DNA of 12,096 bases from an uncultured Collinsella sp. (GTDB lineage: Bacteria > Actinomycetota > Coriobacteriia > Coriobacteriales > Coriobacteriaceae): the NCBI GenBank assembly GCA_900545665.1, contig UQZU01000044.1, positions 1-12,096 of the forward strand. The letters are read 5' to 3'. Shown one piece after another: positions 1 through 7,287 of the stretch; position 1 is the first letter of the stretch; every line of letters begins with the position of its first letter. The translations under genes and the position numbers were made by a program. The notes under the pieces are model-generated. The model saw nothing but the letters and a program-made list of their open reading frames with translations. It did no database searches and had not been told where the DNA came from.

Positions 1-14
1 CCGCACATGTGCGG
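1..14. repeat. 14-bp perfect palindrome at the left edge
   Basis: CCGCACATGTGCGG is identical to its reverse complement. It has no loop, so it suits a dimeric-protein site on duplex DNA better than an RNA hairpin. It lies about 100 bases upstream of the proposed gltX promoter, so any regulatory role is unproven. It starts at base 1, so the original context on its left is missing and a fold-back artefact of contig building cannot be excluded. Confidence 0.4.
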
Positions 15-89
15 ATGAATGTGGGAGGTGTTCGGATGAAGTTGATAATCAAGGTTTAAGTCTGTCCCCAATGAGTAGGTCAGTGCCCT

Positions 90-120
90 TTGTGCGGAGG
101 TTGCTTTGATGCTTTATACT
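90..120 (+). promoter_or_regulatory. Candidate sigma70-type promoter of gltX
   Basis: A good -10 box, TATACT (115-120, one mismatch to consensus), sits 41 bases ahead of the gltX start codon. The best -35 match upstream is TTGTGC (90-95), with a 19-base spacer, which is long. Transcription would start near 127 and give a leader of about 34 bases. I see no T-box or other riboswitch fold in this short leader. The -10 is the stronger half of the evidence. Confidence 0.45.
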
Positions 121-148
121 GGTGCGGTTAGACATCCATCCTGCAATC

Positions 149-154
149 GAGGAG
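149..154 (+). promoter_or_regulatory. Ribosome binding site that fixes the gltX start
   Basis: GAGGAG lies 6 bases upstream of ATG 161. This selects ATG 161 over the in-frame GTG at 122, which would add 13 residues unlike GluRS and has no comparable Shine-Dalgarno sequence. The protein from 161 begins MASDVRVRFAPSPTG, the usual GluRS N-terminus. Confidence 0.8.
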
Positions 155-160
155 ATTTCC

Positions 161-1636
161 ATGGCATCAGACGTTCGCGTCCGCTTTGCACCCTCACCGA
201 CGGGCAAGCTGCACATTGGCGGCGCCCGCACCGCTATCTATAACTGGGCTTTCGCCCGTGCTAACGGCGGCACGTTCATCCTGCGCATCGACGACACCGA
301 CCCCACCCGCTCCACCGACGAGAACACGCAGATCATCCTGCGCGCCATGCGTTGGCTGGGCCTGGACTGGGACGAGGGTCCCGAGGTGGGCGGCGATTTT
401 GGCCCCTACGCCCAGACCGAGCGCCTGGACCTGTACAAGCAGGCCGCCCAGAAGCTTTGGGACGAGGACAAGGCCTATCCCTGCTTCTGCACCAAGGAGC
501 AGCTCGACGCCGACCGCAAGGCCGCGCAGGAGCGCAAGGACCCCTTCCAGGGATATCAGCGCCGCTGCCGCGATCTTGATCCCGAGGAGGCCCGCCGTCG
601 CATCGAGGCCGGCGAGTCCTATGTCCTGCGCATCAAGGTGCCCGAGGACCGCGGAGACGTCGTCATCCACGATGCCGTCCACGGCGAGGTGACCTTTGAT
701 GCCAAGGAGCTCGACGACTTTGTCATCTTCCGTTCCGACGGCACGCCCACGTACAACTTCGCGACCGTCGTCGACGACGCCATGATGAAGATCACCCACG
801 TCATCCGCGGCGACGACCACTTGTCCAACACCCCGCGTCAGGTCATGGTCTACGAGGCTCTCGGCGCGCCCGTGCCCACGTTCGCCCACATCTCCATGAT
901 CCTGGGCGCCGACGGCAAGAAGCTCTCCAAGCGCCATGGCGCCACCTCGGTGGAGGAGTACCGCGACGACGGTTACCTGTCCGACGCCTTCGTCAACTAC
1001 CTGGCTCTGCTCGGCTGGTCGCTCGACGGCGAGACCACGATCATCCCGCGCGATGTCCTGGCCAGCAAGTTCTCGCTCGACCGCATCTCCAAGAACCCCG
1101 CGACCTTCGACCCCAAGAAGCTCGATTGGGTCAATGCCGAGTACATCAACGGCATGTCCGATGCTCAGTTTGCCGACGAGATCATGGTCCCCGAGTTGCA
1201 CGAGGCAGGCCTCATCGAGGGTAATGTCGAGTACGGCGAGGACTGGATCGACGCGCTTGCCGCCATCGTTAAGCCGCGCACCAAGATGCCGTCCGACGCC
1301 GTGACCGTCGCCGCTCCCATCTTTGCCACGGCCGAGACGCTCGAGTATGACGAGAAATCCGTCAACAAGGGCCTGGCCAAGGAGGGCATGGGTGCCATTC
1401 TGGACGCCGCCAAGGCCGCGCTCGAGGGTGTTACCGAGTGGACCGCCGCGAACATCGACGCCGCGCTTGAGCCGCTGCCCGAGCAGATGGACCTCAAGAA
1501 GCGCGTGTTGTTCCAGGCCGTGCGCGTCGCCGTTTGCGGCGCCATGGTGAGCCCTCCGCTGGGCGAGACCATGGCGCTCGTCGGCCGCGACGACTGCCTG
1601 GCGCGCATCGACCGCGCCCGCACGATGGCGCTGTAA
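161..1636 (+). CDS. gltX: Glutamate--tRNA ligase (GluRS)
   Basis: Class I aminoacyl-tRNA synthetase of 491 residues. It activates glutamate with ATP and charges tRNA-Glu in the cytoplasm. The N-terminal RFAPSPTGKLHIGG block (residues 8-21) carries the HIGH signature as HIGG (18-21). The second catalytic motif, KMSKS, appears as KLSKR (254-258), the usual GluRS form. A CFC pair with a later Cys in YQRRCR resembles the zinc knuckle of some GluRS, but the fourth ligand is not obvious. The C-terminal part is the helical anticodon-binding region. Length matches the family (about 470-500). In lineages without GlnRS the same enzyme also charges tRNA-Gln for GatCAB amidation; whether that applies here cannot be seen. 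Codon use is strongly C/G-ending (21 of the first 40 codons end in C). It appears to be transcribed alone, with a promoter upstream and a terminator directly after it. Confidence 0.97.
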   Translation: MASDVRVRFAPSPTGKLHIGGARTAIYNWAFARANGGTFILRIDDTDPTRSTDENTQIILRAMRWLGLDWDEGPEVGGDFGPYAQTERLDLYKQAAQKLWDEDKAYPCFCTKEQLDADRKAAQERKDPFQGYQRRCRDLDPEEARRRIEAGESYVLRIKVPEDRGDVVIHDAVHGEVTFDAKELDDFVIFRSDGTPTYNFATVVDDAMMKITHVIRGDDHLSNTPRQVMVYEALGAPVPTFAHISMILGADGKKLSKRHGATSVEEYRDDGYLSDAFVNYLALLGWSLDGETTIIPRDVLASKFSLDRISKNPATFDPKKLDWVNAEYINGMSDAQFADEIMVPELHEAGLIEGNVEYGEDWIDALAAIVKPRTKMPSDAVTVAAPIFATAETLEYDEKSVNKGLAKEGMGAILDAAKAALEGVTEWTAANIDAALEPLPEQMDLKKRVLFQAVRVAVCGAMVSPPLGETMALVGRDDCLARIDRARTMAL

Positions 1637-1659
1637 TCGCTGCGCAAACGTATGTATCC

Positions 1660-1694
1660 GAGCCCCGTTCACCTCGAGCGGGGCTCTTGTTTCT
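1660..1694 (+). terminator. Intrinsic terminator after gltX
   Basis: A perfect 8-bp stem, GAGCCCCG (1660-1667) with CGGGGCTC (1679-1686), closes an 11-base loop and is followed by the T-rich run TTGTTTCT. It starts 23 bases after the gltX stop and ends 31 bases before priA. priA therefore depends on read-through or on a promoter I cannot identify in the short gap. Confidence 0.85.
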
Positions 1695-1709
1695 GTAGAC
1701 GAATGGGAT

Positions 1710-1715
1710 AGGAGG
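1710..1715 (+). promoter_or_regulatory. Ribosome binding site for the priA GTG start
   Basis: AGGAGG, a full anti-Shine-Dalgarno match, sits 10 bases before GTG 1726. A competing in-frame GTG at 1777 has GGAGGAGG (1764-1771) five bases ahead, although those bases also encode Glu-Glu. The upstream site is preferred because it lies in non-coding sequence and gives an N-terminus with a recognisable QLSLF motif. Confidence 0.65.
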
Positions 1716-1725
1716 TGCTGGAGCC

Positions 1726-4179
1726 GTGGCCGAGCAACTGTCGCTGTTTGGTTCGCCGGAACCGGAGGAGGTTCCGGTGAAGCATGCCCGCCCGGCCGAG
1801 CAGGCCAAGCCCGAGCCTGCGCCAGAGCCCATTGCCGCCTACGCGAGCGTGGTTCTCGACATTCCCACCCGTGCACTGTCCGAGCCGTTTGCCTACGGCA
1901 TTCCACAGTCCCTTGCCAACGAGGCTCAGATTGGGTCTACGGTCCTGGTCCACTTTGGCAACCGTGCCGCCGCGGGCTATATCGTCGACATTGCGTCCGA
2001 GCTTGGCGACCCGCAAGGTAACAATGCCCTCGATCTCGCGCGTATCAAGCCTATCGAGGCTATCCTCAGCAAGCCGCTCTTTACCGCAGAGGCCGCCCGT
2101 ATCGCACGCTGGATGAGCCGCGAGTATGTCGCGACGCTTTCCGAGTGCCTGCGCCTGTTCTTGCCCCCGGGTGGAAGTCCGCGCGTGGTCAGGGGCGATG
2201 ACGGCGTGTGGACGGTTGAGCGCCCCGCCGTCAAGCCTATCCAAAATCGCTGGGTCATGCTCACGCCCGAGGGTTTCGACTACACGCCGCCCAAGACCGC
2301 GGTCCGCCAGCGTCAGCTCATCGAGGCACTGCAGTGCGGCCCGGTCACGACGCGCGACCTCAACCTTCTCTATAACAGTATGTCGGCGACCATTAAGGCG
2401 CTCGAAAAACGCGGCGTCGTGGTGGTGGAGGAGCGCCGTGCCTGGCGCGGTTGCAGCGAGCAGACTACGCTGTCCTCGGCAAGCGGCAAGGCACCGGTCG
2501 CACTCACCAACGGTCAGCAGCAGGCGCTCGCGCAGATTGAGCGCGCCCGTCTGGACGCTCATGGCGACGTGGTGCTGGTTGACGGCGTCACCGGCTCCGG
2601 CAAAACCGAGGTGTACCTCTCCGCCATCGAGCGCGTGCTGATGGCCGGCCGCTCGGCGTGCGTGCTGGTGCCCGAGATCTCGCTGACGGCCCAAACCGTC
2701 GGTCGCTTCCGCTCGCGCTTCGGTGAGACGGTCGCGGTCTTCCACTCGCGCCTTTCGGCCGGCGAGCGCCTGGACCAGTGGGACATGGTTGCCAGCGGTG
2801 CCGCCCGCGTTGTCGTCGGCGCGCGTTCGGCGCTCTTTTGCCCGCTCAGCGACCTGGGCCTCATCATCATCGACGAGGAGCACGAGACCAGCTATAAGCA
2901 GGGCTCCAGTCCGCGCTACCACGCGCGCGAGGTGGCGGCCGAGATGGCGCAGCGCTATCGCTGCCCGCTTGTGTTGGGCTCCGCCACGCCTTCTGCTGAG
3001 GCCCTCGACCGCTGCCGCCGTGGCACGTATAACGGTGCCACCTGGACGCGCGTCGAGATGCCCGAGCGCCCGGGACACGCCGTGTTGCCCACGGTTCGCA
3101 TTGCCGATCTGCGTCGCGAGTTCTCGCACGGTAGCCGTTCCATGTTCTCAAAACCGCTTATAGAAGGCCTTGAGCGTGTGGTCGAGCGCCGCGAGAAGGC
3201 TGTGCTGCTGCATAACCGCCGTGGCTTTGCGCCGTTCCTTATGTGCCGCGAGTGCGGCTGCGTCCCCACCTGCAATCACTGCTCCACCGCGCTTACGTAT
3301 CACGAGCGCACGCACACGCTGCAGTGTCACACATGCGGTTCGTCTTGGCGCGTGCAGCCGTATCCCGCGCCCACGAGCCGTTGCCCCAAATGTGGCAGTC
3401 GCTACCTGGCAAAAATGGGCCTGGGTACGCAGCAGATCGAGGACGCACTGCACCAGATGTTGCCCGAGGACGTCGCCATTATTCGTATGGATGCCGATTC
3501 CACGCGCGGCAAGGATGCGCACAAAAAGCTGCTTGAGAAGTTCGATGCCGCCGATTGTGCGGTGCTGCTGGGCACCCAAATGATCGCAAAGGGCCTCGAC
3601 TTTCCCGAGGTCACGCTCGTGGGCGTGGTCAATGCCGACTTCGCCCTCAAGCTGCCGGACTTCCGCGCAGGGGAGCGCGCCTACGATCTGCTGGAGCAAG
3701 TCGCCGGCCGTGCCGGTCGTGGTGATCGCCCCGGCGAGGTCATCATCCAGACCTACCTGCCCGAGGACCCGGTCATTCGCGCCGTCGCTGAGCATGACCG
3801 TTCGATCTTTACCGACTACGACCTGGACCAGCGCCGCGACGCGCTGTATCCGCCGTTTGTTCGCCTGGTCAACATTTTGGTGTGGTCGGCGAACCGTGAC
3901 AACGCGCAAGACTACATCGGGCGCATTGCAAAGCTCCTCAAGCGCCGTTGGCATGCTGCCGCGCCCGACTTTTTGCGGGCGGGGAGTGCCGTGCCGCAGG
4001 TGCTGGGCCCGGCTTCGTGTGTAATCGAGAGAGCCAAGGACCGCTACCGCTTCCATCTGCTTGTGAAGTCGCCCGTGGGGTACCATGTCTCTGATGATAT
4101 CGACGCCTGTCTCAAAGAGGTGGGCTCTGTGCGCGGCGTGAGCGTGAGCGTTGACGTCGACGCCTATGATTTGATGTAA
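1726..4179 (+). CDS. priA: Primosomal protein N' (PriA), replication-restart helicase
   Basis: Superfamily 2, 3'-to-5' DNA helicase of 817 residues. It recognises stalled forks and D-loops and directs reloading of the replicative helicase. The 3'-end-binding domain starts near residue 40 (ASVVLDIP). Walker A is GVTGSGKT (287-294). Walker B is DEEH (383-386). The helicase core is split by a zinc-binding insert whose eight canonical cysteines are all present: 507, 510, 516, 519, 534, 537, 553 and 556. The later motifs GTQMIAKGLDFP and QVAGRAGRG are intact, so the enzyme should be active. The first 38 residues are an extra Pro/Glu/Ala-rich, probably disordered tail that opens with MAEQLSLFG; QLSLF (4-8) matches the beta-clamp-binding consensus. 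GTG 1777 is an alternative start that would give 800 residues without this motif. def begins 18 bases after the stop, suggesting co-transcription. Confidence 0.96.
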   Translation: MAEQLSLFGSPEPEEVPVKHARPAEQAKPEPAPEPIAAYASVVLDIPTRALSEPFAYGIPQSLANEAQIGSTVLVHFGNRAAAGYIVDIASELGDPQGNNALDLARIKPIEAILSKPLFTAEAARIARWMSREYVATLSECLRLFLPPGGSPRVVRGDDGVWTVERPAVKPIQNRWVMLTPEGFDYTPPKTAVRQRQLIEALQCGPVTTRDLNLLYNSMSATIKALEKRGVVVVEERRAWRGCSEQTTLSSASGKAPVALTNGQQQALAQIERARLDAHGDVVLVDGVTGSGKTEVYLSAIERVLMAGRSACVLVPEISLTAQTVGRFRSRFGETVAVFHSRLSAGERLDQWDMVASGAARVVVGARSALFCPLSDLGLIIIDEEHETSYKQGSSPRYHAREVAAEMAQRYRCPLVLGSATPSAEALDRCRRGTYNGATWTRVEMPERPGHAVLPTVRIADLRREFSHGSRSMFSKPLIEGLERVVERREKAVLLHNRRGFAPFLMCRECGCVPTCNHCSTALTYHERTHTLQCHTCGSSWRVQPYPAPTSRCPKCGSRYLAKMGLGTQQIEDALHQMLPEDVAIIRMDADSTRGKDAHKKLLEKFDAADCAVLLGTQMIAKGLDFPEVTLVGVVNADFALKLPDFRAGERAYDLLEQVAGRAGRGDRPGEVIIQTYLPEDPVIRAVAEHDRSIFTDYDLDQRRDALYPPFVRLVNILVWSANRDNAQDYIGRIAKLLKRRWHAAAPDFLRAGSAVPQVLGPASCVIERAKDRYRFHLLVKSPVGYHVSDDIDACLKEVGSVRGVSVSVDVDAYDLM

Positions 4180-4197
4180 CAACCCGAAAGGATGGCC

Positions 4198-4734
4198 ATG
4201 GAAGCCAACGGAATCGTACTGTCGCCTGACCCTCGTCTGCGCCAGGAGTGCGCCGTCATCGAGGAGATCACCCCGGCGATCGAGGCGCTTGCCGAGAAGA
4301 TGAAGAAGATGATGTTCGAGAACGGCGGCTGCGGCCTGGCTGCTCCGCAGATTGGCGAGCTTATTCAGCTCGTTACCATCGACTGCGACTACAGTGATAA
4401 GAACGACTACGACCCGTACGTGCTTATCAATCCCGTCATTGTTGAGCAGAGTGACCATCTGGTGCCCTTTAGCGAGGGCTGCCTTTCCATCCCTGGCATT
4501 AGCTGCGAGATTGAGCGTCCCGACCATGTCGTTGTCGAGGCGTACGACTTGGATGCCAACCTGATCCGCTATGAGGCCACGGGCGACCTGTTCTGCGTGT
4601 GCCTGCAGCACGAGATCGACCATCTGCACGGCAACACTATGTTTGAGCGACTGAAGCCCATGCAGAGGCTCAAGGCCGTCAAGGAGTACCAGGACGCCCT
4701 GGCCCGCGGCGCTCGACCGGGCGAGACGGAGTAG
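4198..4734 (+). CDS. def: Peptide deformylase
   Basis: Metalloenzyme of 178 residues that removes the formyl group from the N-terminal methionine of nascent proteins. All three family motifs are present: motif 1 GCGLAAPQ (44-51), motif 2 EGCLS (93-97) and motif 3 HEIDH (138-142). The metal ligands are Cys95, His138 and His142, with Glu139 as catalytic base. ATG 4198 is chosen over ATG 4192: the GAAAGG at 4186-4191 abuts ATG 4192 directly but lies 6 bases before ATG 4198, a normal spacing. The upstream start would only add Met-Ala. The gene follows priA closely and acts in the same formyl-methionine cycle as fmt, which lies across the next terminator. A hairpin terminator follows about 90 bases after the stop. 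Confidence 0.96.
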   Translation: MEANGIVLSPDPRLRQECAVIEEITPAIEALAEKMKKMMFENGGCGLAAPQIGELIQLVTIDCDYSDKNDYDPYVLINPVIVEQSDHLVPFSEGCLSIPGISCEIERPDHVVVEAYDLDANLIRYEATGDLFCVCLQHEIDHLHGNTMFERLKPMQRLKAVKEYQDALARGARPGETE

Positions 4735-4738
4735 GTCC

Positions 4739-4795
4739 CACCGTCCCCGGTGCTCTGGCTCGATTCGCCCGGGTGCCGTTGAGCCAGGGGGGGGG
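4739..4795. other. Two hairpins and a G9 tract after def
   Basis: CACCG-TCCC-CGGTG (4739-4752) is a small 5-bp hairpin. Next to it, CTCTGGCTC (4753-4761) can pair with GAGCCAGGG (4781-4789) across a 19-base loop, with one G-T wobble. The right arm runs into nine consecutive G (4787-4795). No T run follows, so this is not a standard intrinsic terminator. Such a homopolymer is prone to slippage and sequencing error, so its exact length is uncertain. Base composition changes sharply right after it. Confidence 0.5.
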
Positions 4796-4820
4796 CGTCT
4801 TCGCTGATAATTGCTTTGCT

Positions 4821-4859
4821 GAAAGAGCTGCTTTTATTGCGGCTCTTTCTTTGGTTTTG
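4821..4859 (+). terminator. Intrinsic terminator after def
   Basis: GAAAGAGCTGC (4821-4831) pairs with GCGGCTCTTTC (4839-4849), an 11-bp stem with one G-T wobble. The loop is TTTTATT and the stem is followed by the T-rich TTTGGTTTTG. It closes the priA-def unit. fmt then needs its own promoter within the remaining 100 bases. That stretch is very T-rich and offers no clear -35/-10 pair. Confidence 0.8.
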
Positions 4860-4946
4860 GGTATATTTGTTCTTGTTGAATTGTTATTGCGGATGAGCTG
4901 GGTACTTGGCTTTCCGCTGTTATTTGTAGCCGTCTCGGCTTTGGTT

Positions 4947-4955
4947 GAGGGGAGA
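4947..4955 (+). promoter_or_regulatory. Ribosome binding site of fmt
   Basis: The purine-rich GAGGGGAGA contains GGAG (4951-4954), 9 bases upstream of ATG 4964. It supports this start, which also gives the classic MRIVFMGTPDF N-terminus. Confidence 0.7.
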
Positions 4956-4963
4956 CGTCCTTT

Positions 4964-5884
4964 ATGCGTATTGTGTTTATGGGTACGCCTGATTTTGCTG
5001 TGCCTTCGCTGGTTTCGCTTGTTGAGGCTGGGAATGAGATTGCGCTTGTTATTACTCGCCCTGATGCTGTTCGTGGGCGTGGTAAGAAACTTGAGCCTTC
5101 TCCTGTTAAGGCTAAGGCGCTTGAGTTGGGGTTGCCGGTTGTTGAAGCTAATCGTATGACGGCCGAGGTTGTTGAGGCACTTCAGGCTGCCCGGGCTGAA
5201 ATATTCTGCGTGGCTGCTTATGGGTGCATTTTGCCCGATGAGGTGCTGCATATGGCGCCGCTCGGCATTGTGAATGTTCATGCGTCCTTGCTGCCTCGTT
5301 GGCGTGGGGCTGCTCCTATTCAGCGTGCGATTCTCGCTGGTGACGAGGTTGCTGGCGTTTCTATCATGCGCATCGGGCATGGCGTGGATACTGGCGCTTA
5401 TTGTGCTCAGGCTTCCACGTCGGTTGCCGGTAAGCATGCTGAGGCGCTGACCATGGAGCTTGCTGAGCTTGGCGGTAAATTGCTTGCCGATACGCTTCCT
5501 TCGCTTTCCGATGGCACCGCCGTGTGGACTGAGCAGGATGAGTCGCTTGTTACCCATGCCGCCAAGATTTCTAAGCAGGAGATGCGTCTTGATCCGCAGA
5601 TGGGGGCGCTCAATTGCGTGCGTCATGTGCTGGCCTCGTCCGATACCGCGCCTGCTCGTTGCGTGATTGCCGGCAAGAGCGTGCGTGTGCTCGATGCTGC
5701 GCTGGCCGATGTGTCGCTTGGCGAGGGCGCCGTTGACGTTAAGAACAAGCGTGTTTACCTTGGTCTTTCCGATGGCTCGGTTGAATTGCTCGAGGTTAAG
5801 CCCGATGGCAAGCGTGCTATGTCTGCTTCTGCCTGGGCTGCTGGCCTGCAGGGCGCCGATCTTTCGTGGGGTGTTTTGTCATGA
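4964..5884 (+). CDS. fmt: Methionyl-tRNA formyltransferase
   Basis: Enzyme of 306 residues that transfers a formyl group from 10-formyl-tetrahydrofolate to Met-tRNA-fMet, preparing it for translation initiation. The N-terminal Rossmann-like domain starts MRIVFMGTPDFAVPSL. The folate/catalytic region holds Asn104, His106 and the block SLLPRWRGAAP (108-118), with Asp142 in GHGVDTG completing the Asn-His-Asp catalytic set. The C-terminal part fits the tRNA-binding beta domain. Length is slightly below the usual 310-315. The stop overlaps the rsmB start (ATGA at 5881-5884), pointing to coupled translation. Codon use is odd: of the first 40 codons, by hand count, 26 end in T, 13 in G, one in C and none in A, against 21 ending in C in gltX. 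Confidence 0.97.
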   Translation: MRIVFMGTPDFAVPSLVSLVEAGNEIALVITRPDAVRGRGKKLEPSPVKAKALELGLPVVEANRMTAEVVEALQAARAEIFCVAAYGCILPDEVLHMAPLGIVNVHASLLPRWRGAAPIQRAILAGDEVAGVSIMRIGHGVDTGAYCAQASTSVAGKHAEALTMELAELGGKLLADTLPSLSDGTAVWTEQDESLVTHAAKISKQEMRLDPQMGALNCVRHVLASSDTAPARCVIAGKSVRVLDAALADVSLGEGAVDVKNKRVYLGLSDGSVELLEVKPDGKRAMSASAWAAGLQGADLSWGVLS

Positions 5885-7281
5885 GCAAGCTGTCACCCGC
5901 GCGCAAGCTTGCGCTCGATGTATTGATTGAGGCCGATCGCCGCGGTATGTATGCACGCGACGTGTTGTCTTCCCGTGCTTCTGCCAAGGCCATTGATCAA
6001 CGCGATTCCGCGTTTGCCGCTCGCTTGGCGCTCGGTGTTGCCGCCACACAGGGTATTTTGGATGAACTGCTCGATCAGTTTCTCGATAAGCCCAAAAAGG
6101 TCGCGCCGCGTGTTCGCATGGCGCTTCGCATCTCGGCCTTCGAGATGCTCTATCTGCATACGCCTGGCCGCGTTGCGGTGAGTCAGGGCGTTGAGCTGGT
6201 GCGCAGCGGAGCTAAGTCTGCCGCCGGTTTGACCAATGCCGTGCTCCATAAGGTCGCGGACAACGTTGAGAACTTTGCCACTGCGTCCGATGTAGATGAG
6301 TCTGAGCGACGCTTGGTTCGTCTGTCGCGCCTGATGGGTCTGCCGCGTTGGCTTTGCGCTCGTATTATGGCCTCGTTCGATACCCCAGAGGGTGCGCTCA
6401 ACTTTGCTGGCAATCTGGCCCCCGCGCCTCTGGCCCTGCATGAGAACGCCTTTGCGAACAAGCCCGATCCGTATATCTCGCAGCTCGTCGCGCCTGTCTT
6501 CCCGGGCTGCCATGCCCCGGTTGATGCCCAGGTTACCGTTGCTTCGGGTGTGTTTGAGCGTGCTGCCGCGGTGGCGTCTGATCTCAACGCGCAGCTTATC
6601 GCCACGGCAGCCACGCGCCCTGGCAGCTGCCTTGAGATTGGTGCCGGTCGTGGCACCAAGACCTATGTGATGATGTGCCAGGCCAAGCGTGCGGGCTATG
6701 AACGTCAGCATACGGCGCTCGATCTGCATGATCGCAAGTGCGATCTGAATCTCGCTCGCCTGCATAAGGCCGGTATTCAGGGCGTTCGTACGGTTTCGGG
6801 CGATGCCTGCGAGCTTGATGAGGTGCTCACATCGTTTGATGCCATGCTTGGCGAGCCGGTTAAATTCGACACGGTCTTTATCGATGCGCCGTGCTCGGGC
6901 ACCGGAACCATGCGTCGTCATCCCGAGATTCCGTGGCGTCTGACCGAAAAGGATGTGACGGTTGAGCTGCCCAAACTGCAGCTGTCGATGCTCAAGGAAG
7001 CCGCCGCGCGCGTGGCTGCCGGCGGCGAGCTCATCTATGCGACGTGCTCCGTCTTCGACGAGGAGAACACGCAGGTGGTGGACGCGTTCCTTGCTTCTCC
7101 CGAGGGTGCCGGCTTTAGCGTGGCACCGCTTTCCGAGGCACAGATTCTGCAACTCCCTGAGTTCGATCAGGCCAAGAAGCTCGTATCCGTACGCCAAAAC
7201 GATCGAGGCCTCTTCCAAAGCGTCCCCGTAAACGCCGATTCCTACGACGGCCACTTCTGCGCCCGCCTGGTCCACAAGTAA
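5881..7281 (+). CDS. rsmB: 16S rRNA (cytosine-C5) methyltransferase RsmB-like (Sun/Fmu family)
   Basis: Protein of 466 residues. The N-terminal 140 or so residues form a NusB-like RNA-binding domain; the C-terminal half is a SAM-dependent RNA m5C methyltransferase. The family target is C967 (E. coli numbering) of 16S rRNA. The two conserved cysteines are present: Cys338 in DAPCSGTG (335-342) and the nucleophile Cys389 in ATCS (387-390). SAM motif I is unusual: EIGAGRGTKT (252-261) instead of the common D-x-CAAPGGKT. The R-x-N element normally ahead of it is replaced by LALHEN (184-189). The catalytic core still looks functional, but substrate choice may differ. ATG 5881 overlaps the fmt stop and is favoured over GTG 5866; translational coupling explains the weak Shine-Dalgarno. 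Codons move from mixed at the start to strongly C-ending at the end (20 of the last 27). Confidence 0.9.
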   Translation: MSKLSPARKLALDVLIEADRRGMYARDVLSSRASAKAIDQRDSAFAARLALGVAATQGILDELLDQFLDKPKKVAPRVRMALRISAFEMLYLHTPGRVAVSQGVELVRSGAKSAAGLTNAVLHKVADNVENFATASDVDESERRLVRLSRLMGLPRWLCARIMASFDTPEGALNFAGNLAPAPLALHENAFANKPDPYISQLVAPVFPGCHAPVDAQVTVASGVFERAAAVASDLNAQLIATAATRPGSCLEIGAGRGTKTYVMMCQAKRAGYERQHTALDLHDRKCDLNLARLHKAGIQGVRTVSGDACELDEVLTSFDAMLGEPVKFDTVFIDAPCSGTGTMRRHPEIPWRLTEKDVTVELPKLQLSMLKEAAARVAAGGELIYATCSVFDEENTQVVDAFLASPEGAGFSVAPLSEAQILQLPEFDQAKKLVSVRQNDRGLFQSVPVNADSYDGHFCARLVHK

Positions 7282-7287
7282 CGACTA

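Noticed and set aside
2..109. Open + strand frame at the left edge as the end of an upstream gene
   Set aside because: The 35 residues resemble no family I know, and the proposed gltX promoter overlaps its end. A partial gene cannot be supported.
122..160. GTG 122 as the gltX start
   Set aside because: Adds 13 residues without family similarity and lies almost at the predicted transcription start; ATG 161 has a well-spaced GAGGAG.
127..160. T-box or riboswitch ahead of gltX
   Set aside because: The leader is only about 34 bases and shows no T-box sequence or nested hairpins.
194..1906. 570-codon open frame antisense to gltX
   Set aside because: It mirrors gltX, whose C-ending codons keep the opposite strand free of stops. 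Its product is low-complexity with no recognisable motif.
1669..4629. Two long - strand open frames (486 and 493 codons) opposite priA and def
   Set aside because: They are shadows of high-GC coding sequence; the + strand encodes complete PriA and Def with all motifs.
4753..4795. Hairpin with G9 as the def terminator
   Set aside because: No T run follows; the hairpin at 4821-4849 with a T-rich tail is a far better terminator.
4860..4950. Promoter for fmt
   Set aside because: The stretch is T-rich and gives several TTGnnn and TAnnnT look-alikes, but no pair with good spacing and match. One must probably exist if the preceding terminator is efficient.
5893..7275. 460-codon - strand frame opposite rsmB
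   Set aside because: Lies wholly within rsmB on the opposite strand with no protein family resemblance.
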